A stretch of 64,000 nucleotides of DNA from Halochromatium sp. (GCA_010912705.1 POWB01000018.1:1-64000); one strand, 5' to 3'; counted from the first letter of the stretch, positions 7,635-17,745 are shown. Numbers and translations are program-made. Notes: generated by a model from the sequence alone, not told the origin.

Positions 7635-8226
7635 GCAACCGTCTCTCCTCGCGGCGCTGTGAGGCCAGATTTCGGTGAGAGCCTTTGGGCGGCATGGCTG
7701 CTATCAGTGTGCTCATCAATGCTGAGAGTATAGCGCTTGCCCCGCCACTCGAAGAACGCCGGATACCGTTCGTTATCCACCACCCGCAGCAGGTTGAACT
7801 GCTCCGCCAGCGGCTGCTCCGGATCAAGCCGGCTGTCCGCCGGCCGCCGGCGCGCATAAAAACTCTCCTCGCCCTGCTGCGGCCGTCCCTGCTCCGCGCT
7901 GCGTGGGTAGGTATCGACAAACCAGCGGCAGAGGTCATGTGTCGCCTCGGCCTGAGCGGCGCGCAGTTCGTCGATCAGCTCGTGGCCCTGGAACTCAAGC
8001 CAGCGTTGGGCGTAGATGACGCCGCTGTCGACGCGCTCGGCGGCTTCGATCAGGGTGACCGGGATGCGCGGCTGGCCGTCCAGGATCTGCCAGGTGAGCG
8101 GCGACCAGCCCTTGCCTTGGGGGAGGTCGCTTTCGTGCACGATCAGGCTGTGCTGGAAGCGCGCGCGAAAGGCGCTCGGCAGGATCTGGCTGAAGCTGAG
8201 GCAGAAGCTCTTCCGCTCAGAGCAAT
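7631..8226 (-). pseudogene. Second formyltransferase, N-terminally truncated
   Basis: The frame is open from about 8226 to 7631: FSQILPSAFRARFQHSLIVH, ESDLPQGKGWSPLTWQILDG, VDSGVIYAQRWLEFQG and EQFNLLRVVDNERYPAFF. This is the formyltransferase catalytic core (the HxSxLPxGxG block) plus a sugar-type tail. The first 60-80 residues are missing because the DUF1640-like gene at 8217-8456 replaces them. It is distinct from the formyltransferase at 6455-7084 and likely once acted on an amino sugar of the pseudaminic-acid type. Confidence 0.65.
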
Positions 8227-8456
8227 TTGACCAGCGCGGAGACCAGCACCGCCTGGGCGAGCAGGAGACCGGCGATCCACTTGATCAGATCGCCCTTTGC
8301 GCTCTCGATCTCAGCGCGCAGATCATCCTTTGTGACGATCTCCTCGCCGATGGCTTCGCGGAAGGCCTCGGCAATGGCTTCCGCCTGTTCCTCAGAAAGA
8401 TTGGCCCGCCGGAGCGTTTGGATAAAGCGGTGAGTGTCGAAAGCGGTGACGCTCAT
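8217..8456 (-). CDS. DUF1640-type small membrane-anchored coiled-coil protein
   Basis: 79 residues: MSVTAFDTHRFIQTLRRANL, EEQAEAIAEAFREAIGEE and KGDLIKWIAGLLLAQAVLVS. The FDTHRFIQTLRRAGxxxxQA start and C-terminal membrane segment are the DUF1640 (CCDC90-like) pattern. It begins directly before the pseG stop (ATG at 8456, pseG stop 8457-8459), and its end overlaps the formyltransferase remnant, so it displaced that gene's start. Function unknown. Confidence 0.75.
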   Translation of the reverse strand: MSVTAFDTHRFIQTLRRANLSEEQAEAIAEAFREAIGEEIVTKDDLRAEIESAKGDLIKWIAGLLLAQAVLVSALVKLL

Positions 8457-9710
8457 TCAGGGCATCCTCGTTGTCTGAGATCGTTGCATCGCCAAGCTGA
8501 CCCACCGTGCGCCGTTGCCATCGACGCATGCCGCGCTTACTGCTGATAGCCGTTGACGCAGCTGTGCATCGTTGCGCAAGGTTTGGACGGCGTCGCGGAG
8601 CCGCTCAACCGTCACGACATCTTGGTGGCCAAGATACGCGATCACTCCCGCTGCACCCAGCGCTTCGCAGGCCGGGCGCTGGTTCTCAGCGATGCTGATG
8701 ACCAGACTCGGCAGGCCGAGACAGCAACGCTCCCAGGTGGTGGTCCCGCCGGCGCCGATGGCGAGATAGGCCTCGGCCATGAGGTTGGCAAGGTGCGGGC
8801 GCGGCGGGTGCAGTTGGGTGTTGCCTCTCCTCTGAGCCAGCGCGGTGAGCCGCTCGCGGTGTGGGTTGTTGGCGCCGATGACTAGGTCGACGAAGAGCGT
8901 GGAGAGGGCAGGGGCGCTCAGGGCCTCGAGCGCGCGGCCGCTGAGATCGTCCGGGTCGGTGCCACCGAAGAAGATCAGCACGCGGCGTACTGGTTGTTGC
9001 TCGAGTTGGCCTGGATCGTCGCGCTGAGCCTCCGGGTCGCTGGGGTTCGCGCTCGTGCAGCGCCTCAGCCGTTGCCGTACCTCGGCGTACTCGGGCCTCA
9101 GCAAGGCGTAGCGCGGACCGAGCAGGCTTTGGGCGCTTGCTGGCAGCAGGTCGGCGTAGCGCGCCTTGGCATCCGGGGCGACGTTCTGATCGAGCAGCAG
9201 GTCGCAGTCGTGGCGGCGGTTGGCAAGGTCGTCGATGGCCAGGATACGACCGACGGCTGGGCGCAGGTGCTGCTCCCAGGTGGCGTCGAGGGCGTAGTGG
9301 TCGACGATGAGCCAGTTGGGTTGTTGATGAACGGCCGGTCCGGCGAGCGCGCCGGCGGGCGAAGAGGCGGCGGTCGCTGTCTTGCTGAGCCGGTTATCGC
9401 TGGGTTCTGTTTCGCTGCGCCCTGTCTGATTATTCAGGGCAGCGAGGGTTTCAGCTGCGTCCTGTGCTTGGCTGACGCGGAGCCAGGCGGCATAGTCGGC
9501 ATCGGCGGTGGGTTGTTCGGGGGGCGCGGGTAAGGCGCTGACGCGATAGCCATCGGCGCGTAAGGCGTCGATCTGGTGGCCGGGATGAGCGCGGCAGATG
9601 AAGTGCACTGAAGCGCCCTGCTCCCTCAGCGCCTGCGCGAGCGTGCGGCAGCGCGCGAGGTGGCCGAGGCCGATGCGGGCGGAGGCGTCGGTGCGGATGG
9701 CGATGTTCAT
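8457..9710 (-). CDS. pseG: UDP-2,4-diacetamido-2,4,6-trideoxy-L-altropyranose hydrolase
   Basis: 417 residues; PseG removes UDP before condensation by PseI in CMP-pseudaminic-acid synthesis. The N-terminus MNIAIRTDASARIGLGHLAR contains the conserved GxGHxxR with H17. Later blocks LIVDHYALD, ILAIDDLANRRHDCDLLLDQ, IFFGGTDPDDLSGRAL and AIGAGGTTTWERCCLGLPSL are typical of this GT-B-like hydrolase. It is longer than usual because of low-complexity inserts (about residues 90-125 and 215-235). The start overlaps the stop of a PIG-L fragment (ATGA), preserving old operon spacing. It reads intact, but most of the pathway around it is broken. Confidence 0.85.
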   Translation of the reverse strand: MNIAIRTDASARIGLGHLARCRTLAQALREQGASVHFICRAHPGHQIDALRADGYRVSALPAPPEQPTADADYAAWLRVSQAQDAAETLAALNNQTGRSETEPSDNRLSKTATAASSPAGALAGPAVHQQPNWLIVDHYALDATWEQHLRPAVGRILAIDDLANRRHDCDLLLDQNVAPDAKARYADLLPASAQSLLGPRYALLRPEYAEVRQRLRRCTSANPSDPEAQRDDPGQLEQQPVRRVLIFFGGTDPDDLSGRALEALSAPALSTLFVDLVIGANNPHRERLTALAQRRGNTQLHPPRPHLANLMAEAYLAIGAGGTTTWERCCLGLPSLVISIAENQRPACEALGAAGVIAYLGHQDVVTVERLRDAVQTLRNDAQLRQRLSAVSAACVDGNGARWVSLAMQRSQTTRMP

Positions 9711-9850
9711 TGCAGTTGTCGGGCGAGCACAAAAGCCTCAGCGGCCTCACAGCCGACAGTGGCGCCACGCCAGCGGGCCAGGTGCTCGACGCCTTGGCGC
9801 GAGCGTGGATGCGGCCAGTCGCGCAGCTCTTCGGCGTAGGCGTCGAGCGC
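9707..9850 (-). pseudogene. PIG-L (LmbE) deacetylase C-terminal fragment
   Basis: Reads ALDAYAEELRDWPHPRSRQG, then VEHLARWRGATVGCEAAEAF and VLARQLQ, stop. This is the C-terminus of PIG-L family deacetylases found in nonulosonic-acid clusters. Its stop overlaps the pseG start. It is fused on its 5' side to a pseC fragment. A second copy lies at 12027. Confidence 0.6.
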
Positions 9851-10190
9851 AGCGCCTGGAAGCTGTGGGCGCGGGTTGCGCCGGCGGCGACTTGGATCGG
9901 GTACAGGTGCAGCGCTGAGCGGTGTTTGGGGTCTTGCTTGATAGGGCGTGCGCACCGGCAGCTCGGCAAGCCGCTGATCATAGCGCTCGGCCAGGGCCTG
10001 TCGGCGGGCGATGTAGTCATCGATGCGCTGCAGTTGGCTGAGTCCGAGCGCGGCTTGGATGTCGGTGATGCGGTCGTTGTAGCCCAGCTCAATCTGTTGA
10101 TAGTACCAGGGTTCTGCTGGTGGGCTCAGCGCGGGTGAGTCGGGATCGTTTTGCATCCGCGCCGGGTCGCGGGTGATGCCGTGGCTGCCG
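9851..10190 (-). pseudogene. pseC: pseC internal fragment
   Basis: Reads QQIELGYNDRITDIQAALGL, RQALAERYDQRLAELPVRTP and ALHLYPIQVAAGATRAHSFQ, matching the C-terminal half of the intact PseC. A 4-base tandem duplication (CTTG near 9941) breaks the frame. Confidence 0.75.
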
Positions 10191-10253
10191 CTTGACGGCT
10201 CAACCGGTGACACGTACTCTTTTGAAGAGCTATTACGTATCCTAGGGTCCACC

Positions 10254-10514
10254 ATGAACACAAAGCTCACCCTCAGTATGGATAAGTCGGTTGTCGAGCG
10301 CGCGAAGCAAGCGGCACGCGCCCGCAACACCAGTGTCTCGGCCATGCTCGCCGGACTCGTCTGCGGACTCGATGCGCTGGACCATTCGCATCATGCGGAC
10401 TTCATCGGTCCGCTGACTCAGAGCGCGACCGGGTTGGTCGATCTGGATGCCAGCCACTCGGACGCTGATCTCCTCAGTGAGGCGCTCTGGGAACGCTACA
10501 GCGAGACCCAATGA
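10254..10514 (+). CDS. VapB-like antitoxin (DUF6364 type)
   Basis: 86 residues from the ATG at 10254 (MNTKLTLSMDKSVVERAKQA). The KLTLSMDxxVxxxAKxxAxxxxxSVS pattern fits DUF6364-type RHH antitoxins paired with PIN toxins. An upstream in-frame ATG at 10173 lies inside the pseC fragment and is unlikely to be the start. The stop overlaps the toxin start by four bases. The cassette is inserted on the opposite strand between pieces of the pse row. Confidence 0.75.
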   Translation: MNTKLTLSMDKSVVERAKQAARARNTSVSAMLAGLVCGLDALDHSHHADFIGPLTQSATGLVDLDASHSDADLLSEALWERYSETQ

Positions 10515-10933
10515 GGATCTTCGTCGACACCAATCTGCTCCTCGACGTCCTCGCGCAGCGCAAACCCTTCTATAGGGCGGCCGCCCGCATCTGGACGATG
10601 GCCGAGACGGGCGCTTGCGAGGCATTCATCTCTGCCATCAGCTTCAACAATGTCTTCTATATCGTTCGTAAGGCGCGCGATACGGCCGCAGCACGCCGGG
10701 CACTGATCTTAATGCGTGATAGCTTTGCCAGCGTCGCTGCGGACCAGCGCATCCTGAACCAGGCCATCGACTCAAAGATTCCCGACTTCGAGGATGCCAT
10801 CCAGTTCTACAGTGCACTCCACGCGCGCGCTGACTATCTGATAACGCGCAACGCCGGCGATTTCCCCACCGGAATCCTGCCGATCCTGACTCCCGATGAA
10901 TTCCTCGCGTTGCTCAATCCCGAACAAGTGTGA
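10511..10933 (+). CDS. PIN-domain toxin, VapC-like
   Basis: 140 residues. D6 (MRIFVDTNLLLDVL), D95 (IPDFEDAIQ) and D117 (ITRNAGDF) fit the PIN active site; the usual second acid is N in FISAISFNNVFYIV, as in many PIN toxins of this subgroup. Start overlaps the antitoxin stop (ATGA). A fragment of a related toxin (ALILMR block) is at 5446 and 40628. The pair reads intact. Its 3' end lies against a pseG fragment. Confidence 0.8.
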   Translation: MRIFVDTNLLLDVLAQRKPFYRAAARIWTMAETGACEAFISAISFNNVFYIVRKARDTAAARRALILMRDSFASVAADQRILNQAIDSKIPDFEDAIQFYSALHARADYLITRNAGDFPTGILPILTPDEFLALLNPEQV

Positions 10934-10949
10934 CCCGTCCCCGAAAACC

Positions 10950-11118
10950 CCCGATAGCCTTCGGCCCGTAATGCGTCGATCTGGTGGCCCGGATGGGCAC
11001 GGCAGATAAAGTGCACAAAGGCGCCTTGCTTGCGCAGCGCCTGCGCGAGCGTTCGGCAGCGCGCGAGGTGGCCGAGGCCGATGCAGGCGGAGGCGTCGGT
11101 GCGGATGGCGATGTGCAT
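10950..11118 (-). pseudogene. pseG: pseG 5' fragment
   Basis: Reads MHIAIRTDASACIGLGHLAR, then LAQALRKQGAFVHFICRAHP and HQIDALRAEGYR, the first 55 or so residues of a second pseG allele, then breaks. It keeps its start four bases after the HEPN gene stop. Confidence 0.75.
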
Positions 11119-11121
11119 CGG

Positions 11122-11679
11122 TTAAGTATTGAGCAGGCCAGCATATCGGTCGATAACCTGCCGATCGACCGTTTGCACTAGTTCTGAGAGCGACTGAGCC
11201 GTCTTTTCTATGATGCGTTGATCAATAATGATCGGTTCACCCGTTTTACTGAAGCCGTCACGGTGCACGATGTCATGGCGCACTCTGATTGCCTGTAGCA
11301 CGTCATCATTGAGCGGTATTTTGACATCCAATGCCCCTCGAAAAAGAGGCTCGATGTCGGATAGGTTGTGAAAGTTGATCTCGGTGACCAACGGAAGAAA
11401 ATACTGCTTCAGGTCATTTTGCAAAGCAAAGTGGATGGGGAGTTTGCGGGCCTTGAATTTTTCTGATTTTGCAACATTTAAGAGTAGCGACTGATCGCCT
11501 TGGAGCAATTCCATCGTTAGCTCGTAAAGGTAAGTCTCAAGCGAGGTAATTAGATTGGCGAACAGCAAACGAAGAATGAGTTCATCAGTGGTAGATGACC
11601 GTGCGATGATGCCGTTTATCCTGACTTGGAATTGTTGATAGCGTTTAGTGCTCGTTGAGGCTGACATCGTAATGCACAC
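11122..11679 (-). CDS. HEPN-domain protein with RX4H motif (probable RNase toxin)
   Basis: 185 residues, all-helical in appearance, with R134-HDIV-H139 (IRVRHDIVHRDGF), the catalytic RX4H motif of HEPN ribonucleases. The N-terminal half (LLFANLITSLETYLYELTME) resembles the MAE_28990/MAE_18760-type HEPN group. It overlaps the upstream gene (11645-11974) by 35 bases or less, so the two form a coupled pair. Base composition is lower in GC than the surrounding pse DNA, a sign of transfer. The partner is not a recognised MNT antitoxin. Confidence 0.65.
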   Translation of the reverse strand: MCITMSASTSTKRYQQFQVRINGIIARSSTTDELILRLLFANLITSLETYLYELTMELLQGDQSLLLNVAKSEKFKARKLPIHFALQNDLKQYFLPLVTEINFHNLSDIEPLFRGALDVKIPLNDDVLQAIRVRHDIVHRDGFSKTGEPIIIDQRIIEKTAQSLSELVQTVDRQVIDRYAGLLNT

Positions 11680-11974
11680 TCATGAGCAAGTTTGCGTCAT
11701 CAGGATACTCCTCTAAATACCATTGGATTCCGTTGATTGAGGAGTAAATCGTGATGACAAACTCGTTGCCATGCTCATCTTCAAATCGGTCGCTATTCTC
11801 TGTGGTGCTTTCAGAGAAGCGCTCAGCGAGTACATTGGGCATTGGAATGCTTGCAATGTGCAATAGTCTGTCATTGAGATAAATATAGAGATAGCCACCA
11901 GCAAGGGCGACGTTGCCAACATGTCCCTCAAGATGTTCAGACAGCTCTGTGAATGCCCGTTTCGCTTGTCCCAT
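11645..11974 (-). CDS. Partner of the HEPN gene, possible antitoxin (unrecognised)
   Basis: 109 residues: MGQAKRAFTELSEHLEGHVG, LYIYLNDRLLHIASIPMP, ERFSESTTENSDRFEDEHGN and INGIQWYLEEYPDDANLLMS. Acidic and compact, with no known domain seen. Overlap with the downstream HEPN gene suggests translational coupling, as for antitoxin-toxin pairs. Antitoxin role is inference from arrangement and size. Confidence 0.5.
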   Translation of the reverse strand: MGQAKRAFTELSEHLEGHVGNVALAGGYLYIYLNDRLLHIASIPMPNVLAERFSESTTENSDRFEDEHGNEFVITIYSSINGIQWYLEEYPDDANLLMSVHYDVSLNEH

Positions 11975-12026
11975 TGTGTTTCACTTTGTAGAGGCTCGAT
12001 TTCAGGATTGTCACACCAAACAACGT

Positions 12027-12196
12027 GCGAGTACAAAGGCCTCTGCGGCCTCACAGCCGACGGTGGCACCGCGTCAGCGGGCCAGGTGTTCGACGCCTTG
12101 GCGCGAACGTGGATGCGGCTAGTCGCGCAGTTCCTCGGCGTAGGCGTCGAGCGCGGCGAGTTTTTGCTCCAGCGTGGCGCTGATGTCGACGAACCA
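12027..12196 (-). pseudogene. PIG-L deacetylase C-terminal fragment, second copy
   Basis: Reads WFVDISATLEQKLAALDAYA, EELRD*PHPRSRQGVEHLAR*RGATVGCEAAEAFVLA, with two stop codons. It is fused to the truncated pseF at about 12197. Confidence 0.6.
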
Positions 12197-12635
12197 GTAT
12201 TGGCGAGGCGAACCTGGTGGCGGTAAAACAATACGCCCACTGGCCGGTCTGTAACTGCTCAAGACATGCTCTGATGTCTGCTGCGCGGACAAAAGGGGCC
12301 GTTGCATAGAGGCAGCAGACCGCATCGAGCGTCCAACCAGCGCCCTGCACCCAGCGCACTGCGTGGGCGATGACGGCGGTGGTGCCGGCATGATCGTCGG
12401 AGAGTTCGGCAGGTCGACGAAAAGGCACCTCAGCGCCTTGCGCTTCGGCAACGGCGGCGATCTCGTCATCATCGGTCGAGACGATGATGTGATCGAATAA
12501 GCCTGATTCCTGTGCGGCAATGATGGGCCAGGCGATCATCGGCTTGCCGCAGAAGTCGCGGATGTTCTTGCACGGGATGCGATTGCTGCCGCCGCGGGCG
12601 GGGATGACGCAGAGGTTAGATGTTATTGATAACAA
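12197..12635 (-). pseudogene. pseF: Pseudaminic-acid cytidylyltransferase, C-terminally truncated
   Basis: Reads SNLCVIPARGGSNRIPCKNI, then DFCGKPMIAWPIIAAQES, VSTDDDEIAAVAEAQGAEVP and LYATAPFVRAADIRACLEQL. The IPARGGSxRIPxKNI nucleotide-binding start and STDDxEI are typical of CMP-nonulosonate synthetases. About 146 of roughly 230 residues remain before the fusion to a PIG-L fragment, so the activating enzyme of the pathway is lost at this locus. Confidence 0.8.
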
Positions 12636-12675
12636 TCGATCCTCCCGATTTGCAATTATGCAGGCTGATGCACGG

Positions 12676-12942
12676 CTATCTCCACAGCCACGTCCATTTT
12701 TTCTTTTTATCGGCAGCTTGGTAGAACGCGCGTCGCGAGATTCCCGCTTGAGCTGCCATTGAATCGATCAGGGTTAGACTGAACTGGGCCTTTGGGCAGT
12801 CAACCGTGACCTTATAGAGCTTTCCATCGACACGCTTGACCCATTGCTCATGGGAGGTGCCTTTCTGCGGTCGGGGCTCGAAATCAAGACGTTTCAATGC
12901 TTTCTTGACGTCTGAGCAGTCGAGCGGCGGCCAGCGGCTCAT
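12676..12942 (-). CDS. hicA: HicA-like toxin
   Basis: 88 residues: SDVKKALKRLDFEPRPQKGT, then SHEQWVKRVDGKLYKVTVDC and MAAQAGISRRAFYQA. The GTSHEQW block carries the HicA-type catalytic His; the dsRBD-like layout fits a small mRNA interferase. Its ATG overlaps the stop of the upstream gene (CGATGA), forming a HicB-HicA pair placed between pseC and pseF. Confidence 0.7.
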   Translation of the reverse strand: MSRWPPLDCSDVKKALKRLDFEPRPQKGTSHEQWVKRVDGKLYKVTVDCPKAQFSLTLIDSMAAQAGISRRAFYQAADKKKKWTWLWR

Positions 12943-13280
12943 CGCGCATAGTGGTTGTTGTACGGCACGAGCGGCAATTTTGAGATGAAATCACGCACCC
13001 GCTGTCGGAACAGGAGACCGAATAGGTGCAGGTGGATGAGTTGGTACTTGAACCGTTGGCTCAAGGGGGCCTTTCTGCGCAGCAGTTGCTTCGCGTAGGC
13101 GCGATCCTCTCCCGCCAAGGCGTCAAAAACGTACTCCTTGATCTGCTGATTGAGCTTTTGGCGAGCCTCTCGATAGGTTTTCCCCTGTGCGGCGAGGCAC
13201 AGGTCCACACAAACGGTCACCCACAGGCAGTCCGCCTGCTGCTCGGCGTAGCAACGTAGTGTCAAATCTTGTGGTCTCAT
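12939..13280 (-). CDS. hicB: HicB-like antitoxin
   Basis: 113 residues: LTLRCYAEQQADCLWVTVCV, LCLAAQGKTYREARQKLNQQ and IKEYVFDALAGEDRAYAKQL, then a hydrophobic, basic tail. The beta-rich start followed by an xTYxEARxxLxxxI helix resembles HicB partial-RNase-H folds. The ATG shares its A with the pseC stop codon (TAATG), so it is coupled to pseC. Its stop overlaps hicA. Assignment rests mainly on the partner. Confidence 0.55.
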   Translation of the reverse strand: MRPQDLTLRCYAEQQADCLWVTVCVDLCLAAQGKTYREARQKLNQQIKEYVFDALAGEDRAYAKQLLRRKAPLSQRFKYQLIHLHLFGLLFRQRVRDFISKLPLVPYNNHYAR

Positions 13281-14499
13281 TACAGCCTCTCCGTTGACAA
13301 CCCCTGGGTACTCGTCAGACCGCGATCTTGGGTCGTCGACTTCACTGGTTGTTCAGTCGCCAGTGCATCCCCCAGACATTGGCAGATCAGGTGTTGCTGG
13401 GCCTCGGTCAAGTTTGGATGCAGCGGCAGGCTGATCGCGCGCTCATAGTAGGCCTCGGCCACCGGGTAGTCACCTTTGGCGAAGCCGAGCCGCTGATAGT
13501 CGGGCTGCGTATGCACCGGAATATAGTGCACGTTGACGCCGATTCCCGCCTCGCGCAGCGCCTGAAAGCTGTTGGCGCGGGTTGTGCCGTCGGCGACTTG
13601 GATCGGGTACAGGTGCAGCGCTGAGCGGTGTTTGGGGTCTTGATAGGGCGTGCGCACCGGCAGCTCGGCGAGCCGCTGATCATAGCGCTCGGCCAGGGCC
13701 TGTCGGCGGGCGATGTAGTCGTCGAGGCGCTGCAGTTGGCTGAGACCGAGCGCGGCTTGGATGTCGGTGATGCGGTCGTTGTAGCCCAGCTCGATCTGCT
13801 GATAGTCCCAGGGGCCAGCGGGCTCACCCTGCATCTGCGCCGGGTCGCGGGTGATGCCGTGGCTGCGCAGGCGACTCATGCGCTCGGCCAGCTCGGGGTT
13901 GTTGGTGGTGGCCAGGCCGCCCTCGCCGGTGGTGATGATCTTCACCGGATGGAAGCTGAAGACGCTGATGTCGCTGTAGCGGCCGTTGCCGACGGGCTCG
14001 CCGTCGCAGCGCGCGCCGATGGCGTGGGAGGCGTCTTCGATGATCTTGAAGCCGTAGCGCTGGGCCAGTGCGGCGATGGCGGGCATGTCGCAGGGCTGGC
14101 CGGCGAAGTGCACCGGGATGAGGAGCTTGGGCAGGGTGCCGGTCTTGTCAGCCTGCTCGAGCTTGGCGGCGAGGGCGTCAACGCTGAGGTTGTAGGTGCG
14201 CGGGTCGATGTCGACGAAATCGACCTGGGCGCCGCAGTAGCGGGTGCAGTTGGCGCTGGCGACGAAGGTATTGGGCGAGGTCCAGAGCCAGTCGCCGGGG
14301 CCGAGGTCGAGCGCGCGACAGGCGAGGTGCAGGGCGCTGGTGGCGCTGTTGACGGCAACACCATGCGCTGCGCCGACCTTGGCGGCAACGGCTTGCTCGA
14401 AGCGCGGCACCGCTGGGCCTTGGGTGAGGAAGTCCGAGCGCAGTACAGCCTCGACCGCGGCGGTGTCGGCCTCAGTGATGTCTTGGCGACCGTAGGGGA

Positions 14500-14503
<4 letters not shown>
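13280..14503 (-). CDS. pseC: UDP-4-amino-4,6-dideoxy-N-acetyl-L-altrosamine transaminase
   Basis: 407 residues. PseC transfers an amino group to C4 of the PseB product in pseudaminic-acid synthesis. Fold-type I PLP motifs: NSATSALHLACRAL, EDASHAIGA (D157) and the Schiff-base lysine K188 in SFHPVKIITTGEGG. The C-terminal block NVHYIPVHTQPDYQRLGFA is intact, with an extra 20-residue tail. The start overlaps the pseB stop (ATGA), typical operon coupling. Pieces of further pseC copies are at 9851-10190 and 53696-53992. Confidence 0.9.
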
Positions 14504-15686
<1,183 letters not shown>

Positions 15687-15688
15687 CT

Positions 15689-16024
15689 ATGTCGACAATC
15701 GATAACGCCGTCGACGTCTTGCTCACCACGGTTGCGGACTTGGTGGTCTCTGTCACCGAGGAAGGCGAGCCCATGTTCACCCATGGACGCCATGGTCTAG
15801 CGCCGCTCAACCCCGGCCGCTTCCAGCCGTTGGTCTACGCGCGTGAACGCCTGTTTCGCTTCAACGGCGCGGTGCTCGGCGTCTGGACCGAAGTCTTACT
15901 CACCGGCAGCCTGTTCGGCGAAAGCGTCGCCTCCATTGAGATGTCGCCAGAGGACAGCGAACAGATCAAGGGCCGTGAGGATTGGGCCGCGTTGTTGACG
16001 CGCTTGGGTGCAGCCGGAGGCTGA
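15689..16024 (+). CDS. Unrecognised 111-residue protein upstream of rpn copy 4
   Basis: Reads MSTIDNAVDVLLTTVADLVV, VTEEGEPMFTHGRHGLAPLN, FNGAVLGVWTEVLLTGSLFG and ASIEMSPEDSEQIKGREDWA. No known domain was recognised. A near-identical sequence with a stop after GVWTDV lies at 44465-44757, also right before an rpn gene, so the two loci are duplicates of one block. It may be a fragment of a larger gene. Confidence 0.4.
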   Translation: MSTIDNAVDVLLTTVADLVVSVTEEGEPMFTHGRHGLAPLNPGRFQPLVYARERLFRFNGAVLGVWTEVLLTGSLFGESVASIEMSPEDSEQIKGREDWAALLTRLGAAGG

Positions 16025-16065
16025 GGCTCGCGGTCTCGGCCCCATCCGGGTACAGTCCGTAGCCC

Positions 16066-17334
16066 ATGGACGAGATCAACAATCCCCACGACGTCTACTT
16101 CCGCGAGAGCTTCGCCCGGCGCGAGATCGCGCAGGACTTCCTGCGCCAGCACCTGCCAGCTGAGCTGCTTGAGGTGGTGGATCTCGACAGTCTGGAGATC
16201 AGCAAGGACAGCTACGTCTCCAAAGAATTGCGCGCGTCCTATTCAGATCTGGTCTATCGGCTGCGATGGCGTGTGCCTGATGAGGCTGATCCAGCGGCTC
16301 CTGAGCGGGCTGATCCAGTTGGACCTGAGCAGGCTGGTCCAGTTGGGCCTGAGCGGGTTGATCCAGCCGCGCCTGAGCAGGCATCGGCGCAAGGCGCTCG
16401 CCATCCAGTCGCAGTATCGCCGTCAGCAGGGCAGGGCGAAGCCGCCCAGGCCACGGCTGATCAAGCCGATGCGGCAGTGGTCTGAGATCCAGCAGTTCCA
16501 GCAGCTGCGGTTGACCCAGCAGACGCGCCAGCGGTGGTTGACCCAGCAGACGCGCCAGCCACCCTCGCACTCCACATCTACATCCTGTTCGAGCACAAGA
16601 GCCGTACCGACTATTGGGTGTTGCTGCAACTGCTGCGCTACATCCTGTTGCAGGGCGAGGCCTACCGCAAGCAGCATCCCGAGGCCAAGACCTTGCCGCC
16701 GGTCTATCCGCTGGTGCTCTATCATGGTCAGCGCCTCTGGCGCATGCCGAGTGACTTCCATGCGCTGATCCGACCGCTGCCAGAGGCGCTCAAGCCGTTT
16801 GTGCCGCAGTTCCGCTATGCGCTGCAGGATCTCTCGCCGCGCAGCGACGCGGAGATCATGGGCGATGTGCTGACCCGCCTGGTGCAACTGGCGCTACGCT
16901 GGATCTTCAGCGACTAGCCGCTGGAGCATCTGGAGCGGTTGATCGCCTTGATCGCCTTGATCGACCAAATCGCCGACCGTGACACCGCGCTGCAGAGTCT
17001 GGAATCGTTGCTGCGATATGATGTCCAAGGGACACAACGGGTGGAAGAGAGTGACGCCCGCCGCTTGTTGGAACAGACCTCACCAGGAGACCCCATCATG
17101 CAGACGTTTATTGATCGGTATATTGAGCAGGGCCGCGAGAAGGGCATCGAGCAGGGCATCGAGCAAGGCCGCGAGCAGGGTAAGGCCGAGCTTCTGCTGC
17201 GCCAGATGGAGCGCAAATTCGGCCCCGCCGATGTCCAACTGCGCCAACAGATCCAAGAGGCCGATGCCGAGACACTGCTGGAGTGGTCGGATCGTATTCT
17301 TACCGCTGAGTCGCCGGAGGCGGTGTTTCATTGA
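16066..17334 (+). pseudogene. Rpn family nuclease copy 4, two in-frame stop codons
   Basis: One continuous frame from [20 protein letters not shown] to AESPEAVFH, interrupted by TGA at 16483-16485 in a long diverged linker (DPVGPEQAGPVGPERVDP and others) and TAG at 16915-16917. D61 and the FEHKS motif are both present but separated by the TGA. The TGA is shared with the copy at 44797, the TAG with the copy at 4431. A 9-base duplication gives IALIALIDQ. The internal ATG at 17098, preceded by AGGAGA, remains open for a 78-residue C-terminal product with four xEQG-type units. Confidence 0.85.
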
Positions 17335-17416
17335 GCAGCGCCAACAACAGCCTGCGGTTGCGGCCCTGATGGCGCGCCAACCCAGAGCGCTCACGCCCCA
17401 GCGCCCTCGCGCGTCC

Positions 17417-17642
17417 TCAAGGTCCGATCAGCACATCCGCGAGCTTCAGCACGACGCCGAGGATGGCGAGGCCGCCGATGAGCCAACGGATCTGCGCCGC
17501 CAGCGCCTGGTGCAGGCTTACTTCGAGCTGGCTAACGCGCTCCTATAAGCGTGCGTCAACCTCTTTGATCTCCTTCTGCATGCGTGCTTCGACCTCCTTG
17601 ATTTGGAGTTTAACGCCCTTGATCTCCTTCTGTAGTCGCGCG
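17417..17642 (-). pseudogene. Coiled-coil/TM protein fragment
   Basis: Reads [39 protein letters not shown], then the C-terminal membrane segment. A TAG replaces the CAG of [11 protein letters not shown]. It follows the rpn tail and glycosyltransferase-derived spacer exactly as at 818-1454 and 41752-42024. Confidence 0.7.
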
Positions 17643-17745
17643 CTGATGCGGCAACGCTTGATCCGGCCGATGTGGCAGCCACCCTCGCACTCCACGTCTA
17701 CATCCTGTTTGAGCACAAGAGCCGTACCGACTATTGGGTGTTGGT
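17643..17745 (+). pseudogene. Rpn catalytic-motif fragment
   Basis: Reads [20 protein letters not shown] then VL, the ExK segment of Rpn, and stops matching at 17745. Confidence 0.65.

Noticed and set aside
9598..9918. Plus-strand frames opposite pseG and the PIG-L/pseC pieces
   Set aside because: Shadows; the minus-strand frames give recognisable proteins.
16483..16485. Shared TGA in two rpn copies as selenocysteine or programmed recoding
   Set aside because: No SECIS-like hairpin was seen and both copies carry other lesions; a shared nonsense mutation by duplication is simpler.
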